Assembly: GCF_014107495.1 (NCBI RefSeq)
Contig: NZ_CP041969.1
Location: forward strand, 5,815,501-5,879,500
Direction of reading: 5' to 3'
Source of the DNA: Cohnella cholangitidis
GTDB lineage: Bacteria > Bacillota > Bacilli > Paenibacillales > Paenibacillaceae
DNA: 64,000 nucleotides
Shown: one piece after another, positions 1 to 8,606 of the stretch
Numbering within the stretch: position 1 is the stretch's first letter
Layout: each line of letters begins with the position of its first letter
The notes under the pieces: model-generated
The model's database searches: none
What the model saw: only the letters and a program-made list of their open reading frames with translations
What the model was told of the DNA's origin: nothing
Position numbers and translations under genes: made by a program

Positions 1-362
1 CTTCTCAGACCTAGGAATCCCGGCGCAGCCTTCGTCAGATGCTTATAGAGCGGGTGAATGCTTTTTCCTTTGACGTCGATCTTGGCATACAAAGGGAAAG
101 TAACGCCGTGATTGATTTGGCAGTGCTCGGCGATCGAATCTCCATCGAGCGGCTCTTGGTTGGCGAACTGGTTGCTGGGAAACCCGAGCACGGCCAATCC
201 TTGCTCGGCATATCGCTCGTGCAGCCGTTGCAAGCCTTTGAATTGCGGCGCGAATCCGCATTTGCTTGCCGTATTAACGATTAACATAACCTGACCTTCG
301 TAATCGCTAAGCTTCTTCGCTTCGCCGCGCGTCGATTGGACTTGTATGTCGTATAATGTCAT
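1..362 (-). CDS. glutathione peroxidase-like thiol peroxidase (3' part cut by window edge)
   Basis: The first 120 residues of a GPx-family peroxidase are visible and the C-terminus lies outside the window. The family is thioredoxin-fold and reduces hydroperoxides in the cytoplasm. Seen: the peroxidatic Cys35 in NTASKCGF, the GFPSNQF block containing the catalytic Gln, and a later Cys in AEHCQINHG at the position of the resolving Cys of thioredoxin-dependent GPx. The ATG at 362 follows AGGAGG by seven bases. It is transcribed divergently from ohrR, and an OhrR-type operator overlaps the -10 of its promoter, so it is probably induced by organic peroxides. A second GPx-like gene lies on the other side of ohrR. 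Because Bacillales generally lack glutathione, the reductant is more likely thioredoxin or bacilliredoxin (inference). Confidence 0.9.
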   Translation of the reverse strand, partial: MTLYDIQVQSTRGEAKKLSDYEGQVMLIVNTASKCGFAPQFKGLQRLHERYAEQGLAVLGFPSNQFANQEPLDGDSIAEHCQINHGVTFPLYAKIDVKGKSIHPLYKHLTKAAPGFLGLR

Positions 363-410
363 TCCTAACGCCTCCTATATGAACTTTTTAAGCGCAAAGT
401 AAGTTTTGAC

Positions 411-447
411 AAATTAAATTGTATACAATTAATAGGGTGAAAGTCAA
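411..447 (-). promoter_or_regulatory. divergent promoter of the left GPx gene with OhrR-type operator
   Basis: On the minus strand a TTGACT -35 (442-447) is separated by 16 bases from TATACA (420-425). The palindromic box at 411-434, AAATTAAATTGTATACAATT plus AATA, overlaps this -10. It closely resembles the known ohrA operator of B. subtilis, built from TACAATTAAATTGTA half-elements. Repression by the adjacent OhrR is the obvious reading. Confidence 0.75.
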
Positions 448-451
448 GGCT

Positions 452-507
452 TTGACAGGGCAATTTTCGAGTGTTATAGTATTATCAATTAAATTGCATG
501 CAATTGA
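452..507 (+). promoter_or_regulatory. ohrR promoter with second OhrR-type operator
   Basis: TTGACA (452-457), a 17-base spacer and TATAGT (475-480) form a near-consensus sigma-A promoter. A second palindromic AT-rich box, TCAATTAAATTGCATGCAAT plus TGA (485-507), lies over the expected transcription start, so OhrR probably represses its own gene and the downstream GPx gene. The two -35 elements of the divergent promoters are only four bases apart. Confidence 0.75.
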
Positions 508-541
508 TTTACGATAAGCAGAGTGAAAAAAGGAGGCGCAA

Positions 542-991
542 ATGGATAACGGCTCGGCACTGAAACTGGACAACCAGCTCTGTTTCGCGGTGTACGCTTG
601 TGCCCGGGAAATCACGAAGCTCTATCATCCCCTTCTGCGGGAGCTAGGGTTAACCTATACGCAATACATTACGATGCTGGCGTTATGGGAGGAAGACCGC
701 GTTACGGTCAAGCAACTGGGGCAACGCCTGTATTTGGATTCAGGCACGTTAACGCCGCTGTTGAAAAGGCTGGAACAGCTAGGGCTGCTTACGAGATCAA
801 GGGATAAGCAGGATGAGCGCAGCGTTATTATCGCATTGTCGGAGCAAGGCATTCGCTTGCAGGAACGGGCGTTGGAAATTCCCGAGAAGCTGCTCTGTCA
901 GGTCGGCGTTACGCCGGAGGAAGTAGCGGCGCTGAAGGATCAAATAACGGGAATCATGAACAAAGTTCAGCAAATTCCTAACAATCCATAA
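542..991 (+). CDS. ohrR: OhrR, MarR-family organic-peroxide-sensing repressor
   Basis: A 149-residue winged-helix MarR protein very similar to B. subtilis OhrR. LDNQLCF near the N-terminus carries the reactive Cys (here Cys14) whose oxidation by organic hydroperoxide releases DNA. LYLDSGTLTPLLKRLE is the recognition-helix region and DERSV is the wing. A second Cys (Cys20 in YACARE) lies six residues after the sensing Cys, which might matter for one-Cys versus two-Cys behaviour. The ATG follows AAAGGAGG. OhrR normally controls ohrA; here no ohr gene is visible and the flanking genes are two GPx-like peroxidases. Two operator-like palindromes in the divergent promoter region support autoregulation. 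Confidence 0.95.
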   Translation: MDNGSALKLDNQLCFAVYACAREITKLYHPLLRELGLTYTQYITMLALWEEDRVTVKQLGQRLYLDSGTLTPLLKRLEQLGLLTRSRDKQDERSVIIALSEQGIRLQERALEIPEKLLCQVGVTPEEVAALKDQITGIMNKVQQIPNNP

Positions 992-1019
992 AAAAGGTAT
1001 CTATCAGGAGGCTAACCCT

Positions 1020-1484
1020 ATGTCCATTTATTCTTTTTCTACCCGCAAACCGAACGGCGAAACCGTAAGTCTCGATTCCTACCGGGGCAATGTTTTGTTG
1101 ATCGTCAACACGGCAAGCGAATGCGGGTTTACGCCGCAATTCGCCGAACTGCAAGAGCTGTACGAGAACTATGGAGATCAAGGCCTGGTCGTACTCGGGT
1201 TTCCTTGTAACCAGTTCGGGGGACAGGAGCCTGGAACGGCTACGGAAGCGGAAGCGTTCTGCAGCTTGAACTACGGCGTATCTTTTCCCATCTTCGAGAA
1301 GGTCGACGTGAAAGGACCCCAAGCGGATCCGATCTTCGAATACGCAACGGGACAGACGGGCGGAGAAATCAAATGGAACTTTACTAAGTTCCTTGTCGAT
1401 CGTCAAGGACAAGTCGTTCGGCAATTCGACTCTTCCGTTAAACCGCTGGAGATAGTGCCAGCTATCAAGGAACTGTTAGGATAA
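1020..1484 (+). CDS. glutathione peroxidase-like thiol peroxidase
   Basis: A 154-residue complete GPx-family protein. Cys35 in NTASECGF is the peroxidatic residue, Cys63 sits in GFPCNQFGGQEP with the catalytic Gln, and Cys81 is at the usual resolving position. KWNFTKFLVD supplies the conserved Trp-Asn pair. The start follows AGGAGG and the gene lies 28 bases after ohrR, so it is probably co-transcribed with the repressor and peroxide-inducible. It resembles the divergent copy closely, which suggests an old duplication around ohrR. Substrate and reductant cannot be read from sequence; a thioredoxin-type donor is expected. Confidence 0.93.
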   Translation: MSIYSFSTRKPNGETVSLDSYRGNVLLIVNTASECGFTPQFAELQELYENYGDQGLVVLGFPCNQFGGQEPGTATEAEAFCSLNYGVSFPIFEKVDVKGPQADPIFEYATGQTGGEIKWNFTKFLVDRQGQVVRQFDSSVKPLEIVPAIKELLG

Positions 1485-1494
1485 ATGGTTATAA

Positions 1495-1527
1495 CGATAA
1501 AGGGAGGCCTCGGGCCTCCCTTTATCG
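1495..1527. terminator. bidirectional rho-independent terminator
   Basis: GATAAAGGGAGGC pairs perfectly with GCCTCCCTTTATC. It lies between the convergent GPx gene and the response regulator and overlaps the stop codon of the latter. Confidence 0.85.
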
Positions 1528-2632
1528 ATTGATTTGCTCTACCCACTGCCGAAGGGAGGAGGAGGGCTGAATTCCGTACTCTTCCTGAAGCATGGCGCAG
1601 AGCTGCTCGAATTTTTTGTTGGCGAGGTGAAGTTCGCCGTTCTCGGCATGAAGTTTCATAGAAACGACGTAGACGTCTTCGAGGAACGGAAACCGTTTCT
1701 CGATCGTTTCGTAAAGCTTTAAAGCCTCTTTCAGATCCCCTGCTTCGTAATACACCCGGCCGACATCCATGGCTTGTTTGTACCAGATGTCGCGCAATCT
1801 CTGCTTTTCGTTCTCCGCCCATAAATATTCATGTTCATGTAAATAATCGCCTTTATAATCATCGAGCCATTGAACATGCTGATGAGCCGTATCGATCGTC
1901 AGCTCGGGTAACGTCTCCCGCGCGTTCTCCCACTCCTGAACGTCATACAGGTTATTGCCCATATCCAAATAATAATCGCTGCCGCTATTGGTTAGCCGGA
2001 TCGTTATCCCCGCGGCTTCAAGAGATTTGCGCAGCTGATAAATCGTCGTATAGAGCTGTGTGTAAGCTTTTTTATAATCGGTATCCGGCCACATGAGATC
2101 GAGAAGGATATCCTTTCGAACAGGCTGGTTCCGATTGTAAACCAAATAAGCAAACAGCTCTTTCGTGCGTACCGTGCGCCATGAGAACGGTTCTGCTTTG
2201 CCGTAATCGAGATGCAATCTTTGGAAGCAGTTCACGGTCGTGACGGTCGGTTCCGACGTTTCATCGGCAAGGACGGGGTGAAGTTGCGCAAGCCTTTTGA
2301 TCGTATGCTGCAGCCGATCGGAGTTGATCGGCTTGAGGATATAGTCGAGCGCAGCCAGTTCGAAGGCTTTCACGGCATACTCCGCGTACGCGGTAACGAA
2401 GACGATATGGATCGTGCTATCTATTCTTTGAACCCGTTCCGCGGCTTCGATTCCGGAATTCCGGCATGTCGATGTCCAAGAACACGATATCGGGTTTCAA
2501 TTCAGGGATTTGTTCAAGCGCATCGCTAGCCAACCGAAACGTACCCGCAACCTCGATTCCCGCGATTTTGCTCAATTGCCGTTCCAGATCTCTTAGCGCC
2601 AAATTTTCATCGTCCACTATGATGGCTTTCAT
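1522..2632 (-). pseudogene. SAPR-type response regulator (REC + winged helix + BTAD), frameshifted
   Basis: The N-terminal part is a receiver domain: IIVDDE acidic pair and phospho-acceptor Asp in FLDIDMP. The remaining receiver (VFVTAY Thr, LDYILKP Lys) continues in another frame, then a winged-helix/transcription regulator region and a BTAD-like helical domain as in COG3947 SAPR regulators. The two frames meet near 2453-2456, where the sequence after MPEF should read xGIEAAERVQ; two bases appear missing (or one extra). Reconstructed length is about 370 residues. The start at 2632 is chosen because AAGGAAGG lies just upstream. Without a frameshift the first frame ends after about 70 residues. 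No kinase is adjacent; the hybrid kinase at 29.9-33.0 kb is a possible partner. It may be a true pseudogene or a sequence error. Confidence 0.85.
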
Positions 2633-2689
2633 CTTTCTTCCTTCCTTCATTACGTTTACTTTCCCTTTTTCATCGGCTTAATCGAACGA

Positions 2690-3817
2690 CTAGTTTAGCT
2701 TTCGCTCAACGGCTTCGGCAATTTGTAACAATCCGCGGCCGACCGAGGTTACGCCTCCGGGAATCCGCAACGCGGATTTATTGATTGTTTTTCTGACTGC
2801 CGAGGCGCAAAGATTAGGTTTGACGGCTCTCAACAGAGCGACAGCGCCCGTCACATGAGGAGCAGACATCGAAGTGCCGGATTCCCGGACGTAACCCCCT
2901 TTGAGCCATGTCGATAAGATATCGAAGCCTGGTGCCGATACGTCGATGCCGCGGCCACGGCTGGAGAAAATCGCTGCGCGATCGGCTCTCGTTGTCGCCG
3001 CCACCGCGATCGTCTCCGGATAACGCGCGGGAGCGTCAATTTGCGGGTAATAGGATTTACCGCTGTTTCCTGCCGAAGCGACGATGACAGCTCCTTGTTT
3101 GTTAGCCCGTCTGATCGCATCTTTCAACAATCTGCTTTCTCCGTTCAGCCCGAAGCTCATGTTGATGATCTTAATTCCCCGAGACAAACACCAGTCTATT
3201 CCTTCAACGATATCGGAGATGTAGCCAATACCTTCTGCATTAAGCGCTTTAACGGCATATAAGCTGACTTTGGGCGCGGTACCGTAAATTTTGCCGCGCC
3301 CGGTTGCGGCGGCGATTCCGGCAACGTGAGTCCCATGACCGTTATCGTCCTTGAAAGATTTGCCGGTTATCGTATTCACTCCGCCGGCGATTCGCAGATC
3401 CGGATGGCGGGCGATTCCCGTATCGAGTATCGCGACCTTGACGCCGTAGCCTAAACGGGCAGCCCGCCAAACTTTGGGCGCTTGAACCCGATTAATATTC
3501 CACGGGATTCGCGCTTTAACGTTGGGGAAGTTTGCTTTGAAGGCACTCGCGCCGTGGGCCTTCACCGTACGGTCCCGTTCAACGAAGGCAACGCGGGGGT
3601 GCATGTGCAGATGCTTCCAGCTGCGGGAACGGTCGGCATGACAGCAAATGCAGCGAATCGAATCGATGGCTTTCACCGGTTTGATCCCGTCGGCGTCAAG
3701 CTGCTTCAAGCAACGGCGGTAATCCCGTTCCCGATGAAAGACGATGTTCCTTCGTTCGGATCGCAATGTTCTTTTGGGTTGTACCGCTCGGCACACCAGC
3801 TTAGCCAAATCATTCAT
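2690..3817 (-). CDS. subtilisin-like serine protease (S8), probably intracellular
   Basis: A 375-residue peptidase S8. The catalytic triad is visible as Asp in VAILDTGIA, His in NGHGTHVAGIAA and Ser in SGTSMSAPHV, with the oxyanion Asn in ASAGNSG. About 100 residues precede the catalytic domain and may act as a propeptide. There is no signal peptide at the chosen start (3817, seven bases after AGGAGG), so the enzyme is probably cytoplasmic or exported by another route. A longer reading frame upstream to 4006 runs into the divergent ald gene and lacks a ribosome binding site. It belongs to no evident operon. Its physiological substrate is unknown. Confidence 0.9.
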   Translation of the reverse strand: MNDLAKLVCRAVQPKRTLRSERRNIVFHRERDYRRCLKQLDADGIKPVKAIDSIRCICCHADRSRSWKHLHMHPRVAFVERDRTVKAHGASAFKANFPNVKARIPWNINRVQAPKVWRAARLGYGVKVAILDTGIARHPDLRIAGGVNTITGKSFKDDNGHGTHVAGIAAATGRGKIYGTAPKVSLYAVKALNAEGIGYISDIVEGIDWCLSRGIKIINMSFGLNGESRLLKDAIRRANKQGAVIVASAGNSGKSYYPQIDAPARYPETIAVAATTRADRAAIFSSRGRGIDVSAPGFDILSTWLKGGYVRESGTSMSAPHVTGAVALLRAVKPNLCASAVRKTINKSALRIPGGVTSVGRGLLQIAEAVERKLN

Positions 3818-3967
3818 CGATTGTCCTCCTAGGCGGGTCTTGGCCTTATTCTGTAGTAAAGTATGGAAATATCGAAAATATGGTGAATGAGCGAAAAAAG
3901 CGTTACATATTTTTGTTTGCCGGGGATAATGTAAGTAGGATTGTGATTCCGTAACAAGGGGGGAAGC

Positions 3968-5086
3968 ATGATGATTATCGGATTGCCGAAGGAAATCAAA
4001 AAACAAGAGTATCGGGTCGCGTTAACGCCCGCGGGTTGCGAAATGGTCGTAAGGCAAGGACAGCGGGTTATCGTTCAACGGGGGGCGGGCGAAGGCAGCG
4101 GCTTCTCCGACGAGGAATATGTGACCGCCGGGGCTAGTCTCGCTGCCGATGCTGCCGAAGTATGGTCCGCCGCGGAAATGATCGTGAAGGTGAAAGAGCC
4201 TCTGCAGGAGGAATTCGCCTATTTCCGCGAAGGCCAAATCTTATTTACTTATCTGCACCTTGCCGCCGCTTCCGAGCTTGCTCAGCAGCTATTGGATAAG
4301 AAGGTTACGGCGATCGCTTACGAGACGATTCAAGCCCCTAACGGCAGTCTTCCCTTGCTGACCCCGATGAGCGAAGTGGCTGGTCGTATGTCGGTTCAGG
4401 AGGGGGCTAAGTATTTAGAGGCGTTCCAAGGCGGGAGAGGAGTGCTGCTGGGAGGAGTTCCGGGAGTCCCTCCGGCGGAAGTGATCATCCTAGGCGGAGG
4501 AATCGTTGGAACGAATGCGGCGAAGATGGCGCTGGGGCTCGGAGCGGATGTCGTCGTGCTAGAGAAAAACGGGGACCGCATGCGATATTTGGACGACGTG
4601 TTTAAAGGCCGTCTGCGTACATTGACGAGTAATCCATATAATATAGCCAAAGCTGTCCGAAAAGCGGATTTGTTGATCGGTGCCGTCTTAGTGCCGGGAG
4701 CTCGAGCTCCGAGGCTCGTAACGGAAGATATGGTCAAGACGATGAAGAAAGGGGCCGTTATCGTCGACGTCGCCGTGGATCAAGGCGGGTCCATCGAGAC
4801 GATCGATCGGGTGACGACCCATGAGAATCCGATATACGAGAAGCATGGCGTTATCCATTACGCCGTCGCGAATATGCCTGGAGCGGTTCCCCGTACTTCC
4901 ACGCTGGCGTTGACCAACGTGACGATCGATTACATTTTGCTGCTCGCGGCTAAAGGGTTTCAGGACGCGGTCAAAACGAACTCGATGCTGGCGCTTGGCG
5001 TGAACGCATACAAAGGAGCGATTACCCATACTCAGGTTGCCGATGCCGTAGGTTTTGCTTATACGCCGCTCGAAAGCTTGTGGTGA
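3968..5086 (+). CDS. ald: alanine dehydrogenase
   Basis: A 372-residue NAD-dependent L-alanine dehydrogenase, converting alanine to pyruvate and ammonia. Seen: the N-terminal IIGLPKEIK and YRVALTPAG blocks with substrate-binding Arg, the catalytic His in FTYLHLAA, the Rossmann motif ILGGGIVGTNAA and the conserved VDVAVDQGG. Two consecutive ATGs follow AAGGGGGG; the second (3971) matches the usual family start. In sporulating Bacillales the enzyme serves alanine catabolism during sporulation and outgrowth. The gene stands alone, divergent from the subtilisin gene, with its promoter in the 150-base gap. Confidence 0.96.
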   Translation: MMIIGLPKEIKKQEYRVALTPAGCEMVVRQGQRVIVQRGAGEGSGFSDEEYVTAGASLAADAAEVWSAAEMIVKVKEPLQEEFAYFREGQILFTYLHLAAASELAQQLLDKKVTAIAYETIQAPNGSLPLLTPMSEVAGRMSVQEGAKYLEAFQGGRGVLLGGVPGVPPAEVIILGGGIVGTNAAKMALGLGADVVVLEKNGDRMRYLDDVFKGRLRTLTSNPYNIAKAVRKADLLIGAVLVPGARAPRLVTEDMVKTMKKGAVIVDVAVDQGGSIETIDRVTTHENPIYEKHGVIHYAVANMPGAVPRTSTLALTNVTIDYILLLAAKGFQDAVKTNSMLALGVNAYKGAITHTQVADAVGFAYTPLESLW

Positions 5087-5147
5087 CATCATTTTCCCCT
5101 TTTCCTCATACGGATTAGTATGAGCGGACAAGAAGGGGAGAAGAGAA

Positions 5148-5381
5148 ATGAAACAGCCTATGGACAAATGGTGGGAGCGATTGCAGTTTACGCTCCTTTT
5201 TCTTGCGTTGACGGTGTTCATTCACGGTTTTTTTGGTTGGTTTCACAGTTGGTTGAAGCCGTCCGACCCGTACAAAGTTCCGGAAGGAAGAGCTTCGAAG
5301 GTGTTCCAGTCCGGGGAAGGAAGCGATCCCGACGACTCTCCGGGAGACCGGCTTCGGCTGTTTTTTTGGTTAGGAGAATAA
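5148..5381 (+). CDS. yqzK: YqzK-like small membrane protein (DUF4227)
   Basis: A 77-residue protein with one N-terminal membrane segment (about residues 10-35, LLFLALTVFIHGFFGWF) and a charged, Pro/Gly-rich tail. B. subtilis has the equivalent yqzK immediately before ripX/xerD, which is the same position here. The ATG follows AAGGGGAGAAGAGAA. Function is unknown. The 75-base gap to xerD and equal direction suggest one transcript. Confidence 0.8.
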   Translation: MKQPMDKWWERLQFTLLFLALTVFIHGFFGWFHSWLKPSDPYKVPEGRASKVFQSGEGSDPDDSPGDRLRLFFWLGE

Positions 5382-5455
5382 CGGGTCCCGGAAGGAATTG
5401 CGTCTTCCCGTGTGGAATACAGAACGAGTCCGGAAACAAGAGCGATAGGTAGGTA

Positions 5456-6358
5456 ATGTTCATGGAGTTGAGAAGCTGGCTGCGATCCTATCTCTCTTAT
5501 ATGATAGAAGAACGAAGGGTTTCCCGTAATACGGAGCAAAGCTATTCCGGGGATTTGACGGATTTGATCGATGTTCTGGAGTTGAACCAAGTCCGTTATC
5601 CGAATGAGCTTAAGCCTCATCATTTGACCTCGTACTTGAACGATTTGCGCAAGGAAGGCCGTTCTACGAGCACGATCACGCGTAGAATCGTGTCGATCCG
5701 TTCCTTTTGCAAATATTTAACGATACAGAGAGCCGTAGATTACAATCCCGCCATCCAGCTCGAAGCGCCCAAGGTCGACAAGAAGCCGCCTAAGACGGTC
5801 GAGATCGGCGCGTTGGACAAGCTGATGGAGCTTCCCGACACGAGCAGCGACATCGGGACCAGAGACCGGGCGATGCTGGAGTTGCTGTACGCGACCGGCT
5901 TGCGGGTATCCGAACTCGTCATGCTGGATATCGGGCGCGTTAGACTGGACATGGGATTTTTGCTATGCTTGGGTTCAGGGGGCCGCGAGCGCATGGTTCC
6001 TGTCGGGGATGTAGGCACGTCATGGGTTGCCAAGTATTTGGAGGAAGTCCGTCCGCGGCTCGTCCATCCGGATAAGCCGAACGAAGCGCTGTTCTTGAAC
6101 CATCTAGGCATGCGCTTGTCCAGGCAAGGCTTCTGGAAAGTCATGAAAAAGTATGCCGGTCAAATCGGATTGGACATCTCGCCTCATACGCTGAGGCACT
6201 CCTTCGCCGCGCACTTATTGGAGAACGGGGCGGACGTACGCGCGGTACAGGAGATGCTTGGACATTCGGATCCCTCCACTACGCAGATGTACCAAACTTC
6301 CGCGAAGTTGAAAATCAAAGAAGTATACGAAAGAAATCATCCGAGAGCGCGAAGTTGA
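5456..6358 (+). CDS. xerD: tyrosine recombinase XerD
   Basis: A 300-residue site-specific recombinase that, with XerC, resolves chromosome dimers at dif. The N-terminal SAM-like core-binding domain (residues 1-90) is followed by the catalytic domain. Seen: Arg150 in ATGLRVSEL, His244 and Arg247 in HTLRHSFA, His270 in LGHSD and nucleophile Tyr279. The beta-hairpin lysine expected in a GKG motif is replaced by Ser174 (LGSGGRERMVP), which is unusual. An alternative ATG at 5462 fits the weak ribosome binding site equally well. It sits in the yqzK-xerD-deoB-punA order known from Bacillus. Confidence 0.93.
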   Translation: MFMELRSWLRSYLSYMIEERRVSRNTEQSYSGDLTDLIDVLELNQVRYPNELKPHHLTSYLNDLRKEGRSTSTITRRIVSIRSFCKYLTIQRAVDYNPAIQLEAPKVDKKPPKTVEIGALDKLMELPDTSSDIGTRDRAMLELLYATGLRVSELVMLDIGRVRLDMGFLLCLGSGGRERMVPVGDVGTSWVAKYLEEVRPRLVHPDKPNEALFLNHLGMRLSRQGFWKVMKKYAGQIGLDISPHTLRHSFAAHLLENGADVRAVQEMLGHSDPSTTQMYQTSAKLKIKEVYERNHPRARS

Positions 6359-6394
6359 TCGACGGATAAGGTTATCGAAAAGGGGAGCAACCGA

Positions 6395-7570
6395 ATGGCT
6401 TATCAGAAAATAACCGTAATTGTATTGGATAGCGTAGGGATTGGCGAGCTGCCGGATGCCGCGCAGTATGGGGATGCCGGTTCGCACACGTTAGGCCATA
6501 TCGTTCAAAAGGTCGAGGGGCTTGCTTTACCTAACATGCGCCGTCTTGGGCTAGCCAATATCGCGCCGTTGAGTCATTGGCAGCCCGAGCCGTCCGTTAT
6601 AGGCTATCATGGAAAAATGGCGGAAGTGTCAGTGGGCAAGGATACGATGACAGGTCATTGGGAATTGATGGGTTTGCGGATCGATACGCCTTTCCGCACG
6701 TTCCCCGACGGGTTTCCCGCGGAGCTGATAAGGGAATTCGAGGATCAGACGGGCAGGTCGGTCATCGGCAATAAGCCGGCTTCCGGCACGGAAATATTAG
6801 ACGAGCTTGGAGCGGAACAAATGAAAAGCGGGGCTTGGATCGTCTATACGTCGGCGGACAGCGTTTTTCAACTGGCGGCGCATGAGGACGTCATTCCGTT
6901 GGAAGAACTGTACAACGCTTGCCGCATCGCGCGCAGGTTAACGATGAAGGACGAGTTTTCCGTCGGAAGAGTCATTGCAAGGCCGTACATAGGGAAACCA
7001 GGCGCTTTCAAAAGGACATCGAACCGGCATGATTACGCCGTCAAACCTCCGCAACCGACAGTATTGAACGCGTTGAAGTCAAAAGGGTTGGACGTCGTCG
7101 CTGTCGGGAAGATCAACGATATTTTTTGCGGAGAAGGCATTACGAGGTCGACTCCGACCAAGAGCAACGCGGATGGAATCGCGATCACCTTGAAGGAGAT
7201 GCAGACAGAGTTCCAAGGGCTATTGTTCACGAACCTGGTCGATTTCGATTCCCTGTACGGGCACAGAAGAGACCCTGAAGGTTACGGCCGGGCGTTGGAG
7301 GAATTCGACCGGGCGCTTCCCGATCTCATGGGAGCCGTGAAAGAGAATGAGTTGCTAATGATTACGGCTGATCATGGCAACGATCCGATCCATGCGGGAA
7401 CGGATCATACGCGGGAGTTCGTGCCTTTGCTAGCTTGGAGCCCCGGCTTCTCCGGTATGGGGCGGCTAGCCGATCGCGCCAGTTTCGCGGACTTGGCGGC
7501 AACGATCGCCGACAATTTCGGGGTGGAATTCAACACGCACGGAAAGAGCTTTCTAGACGGATTGAAATAA
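6395..7570 (+). CDS. deoB: phosphopentomutase
   Basis: A 391-residue alkaline-phosphatase-superfamily mutase interconverting (deoxy)ribose 1-phosphate and 5-phosphate in nucleoside salvage. Seen: metal-binding Asp in VLDSVGIGELPDA, the phospho-acceptor Thr in SVGKDTMTGHWE, and DxHGNDP/HTREFVP metal ligands near the C-terminus. The start follows AAAAGGGGAGC. It lies 23 bases before punA, an operon pairing (drm-pupG) also found in B. subtilis, where the two enzymes act consecutively. Confidence 0.96.
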   Translation: MAYQKITVIVLDSVGIGELPDAAQYGDAGSHTLGHIVQKVEGLALPNMRRLGLANIAPLSHWQPEPSVIGYHGKMAEVSVGKDTMTGHWELMGLRIDTPFRTFPDGFPAELIREFEDQTGRSVIGNKPASGTEILDELGAEQMKSGAWIVYTSADSVFQLAAHEDVIPLEELYNACRIARRLTMKDEFSVGRVIARPYIGKPGAFKRTSNRHDYAVKPPQPTVLNALKSKGLDVVAVGKINDIFCGEGITRSTPTKSNADGIAITLKEMQTEFQGLLFTNLVDFDSLYGHRRDPEGYGRALEEFDRALPDLMGAVKENELLMITADHGNDPIHAGTDHTREFVPLLAWSPGFSGMGRLADRASFADLAATIADNFGVEFNTHGKSFLDGLK

Positions 7571-7593
7571 TCGAAGGATGAGGAGAGATTATA

Positions 7594-8421
7594 ATGGCAC
7601 ACGTAACATCGAAAGCGATTATTGAAGAAGCAGCTGCGTTTATCCGTTCCACTACCGACGTTCGTCCGGAGATCGGACTTATTTTAGGTTCCGGACTAGG
7701 CGTGCTGGGAGACGAGTTGGAGGACGCGGTAACGATTCCTTACGAAGATATTCCCCACTTTCCCGTTTCGACGGTCGAAGGCCATGCCGGCGAGCTCCTG
7801 ATCGGCAAGCTGCAAGGGCGCAGCGTCGTGCTTATGCGCGGTCGGTTTCACATGTACGAAGGATACGAGCCGGAACGGACGGCATTGCCCGTTCGGGTCA
7901 TGAAGGCTCTTGGCGTAACGACGTTGCTCGTAACGAACGCTGCCGGCGGAGTGAATCTCGGCTATAAGCCCGGCAACCTTATGCTCATCTCCGATCATAT
8001 TAATTTGACTGGACGCAATCCGTTGATCGGACCTAACGACAATGCGCTCGGCGTCCGGTTCCCCGACATGTCGGACGCGTATAGCTCGCGATTGCGCAAG
8101 ATCGCCAAGGAAACGGCCGCCGGGTTGGGTTTCTCCGTGCAGGAAGGCGTTTATGTCGGCTTGTTGGGACCGAACTACGAGACACCGGCGGAAATTCGCA
8201 TGCTTCGCGCTTTGGGAGTCGATGCGGTGGGAATGTCTACCGTATCGGAAGTCATCGTCGCAAGGCATTCCGGCATTGAAGTTCTCGGAATTTCATGCAT
8301 CAGCAACATGGCGGCGGGCATTCTCGATCAACCGCTCTCCCATGAAGAAGTGATGGAGACGACGGAGCAAGTGAAAGAACAATTCCTGTCTCTCGTATTG
8401 TCGGTTATTCCAAAAATGTAA
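7594..8421 (+). CDS. punA: purine-nucleoside phosphorylase (trimeric type)
   Basis: A 275-residue NP-II type phosphorylase cleaving guanosine and inosine to base and ribose 1-phosphate. Seen: the phosphate-binding LGSGLGVLGDEL, GRFHMYEGY, the TNAAGGVN block, the LGPNYETPAEIRML block and the base-contacting GMSTVSEVIVARHSG segment with SNMAAGI. The gene follows deoB in the same transcript and is closed by a strong terminator. In B. subtilis dacF follows; here a 14-kb island intervenes. Confidence 0.96.
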   Translation: MAHVTSKAIIEEAAAFIRSTTDVRPEIGLILGSGLGVLGDELEDAVTIPYEDIPHFPVSTVEGHAGELLIGKLQGRSVVLMRGRFHMYEGYEPERTALPVRVMKALGVTTLLVTNAAGGVNLGYKPGNLMLISDHINLTGRNPLIGPNDNALGVRFPDMSDAYSSRLRKIAKETAAGLGFSVQEGVYVGLLGPNYETPAEIRMLRALGVDAVGMSTVSEVIVARHSGIEVLGISCISNMAAGILDQPLSHEEVMETTEQVKEQFLSLVLSVIPKM

Positions 8422-8443
8422 ATTTTTCGTAGAACGATCGAAG

Positions 8444-8478
8444 GAGCGCGCACCGGATGGTGCCGCTCTTTTTTTTTT
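8444..8478 (+). terminator. rho-independent terminator after punA
   Basis: GAGCGCGCACC and GGTGCCGCTC form a stem with one mismatch, followed by ten T residues. It closes the yqzK-punA transcript before the accessory island. Confidence 0.9.
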
Positions 8479-8606
8479 ATGCGGTTGTAGTCGAAATGAA
8501 TTGCAATTGTTCAGATTTTGTTTATTTACGTGAAGTAGAATATTTTACCATACGGGCTACTAGAACATCACAGATAAACGAGAGTTATGTAGGGGAAGAG
8601 GGAGGA

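Noticed and set aside
3818..4006. N-terminal extension of the subtilisin reading frame
   Set aside because: The extra 63 codons run across the divergent ald promoter region and lack a ribosome binding site, whereas the ATG at 3817 has AGGAGG seven bases upstream.
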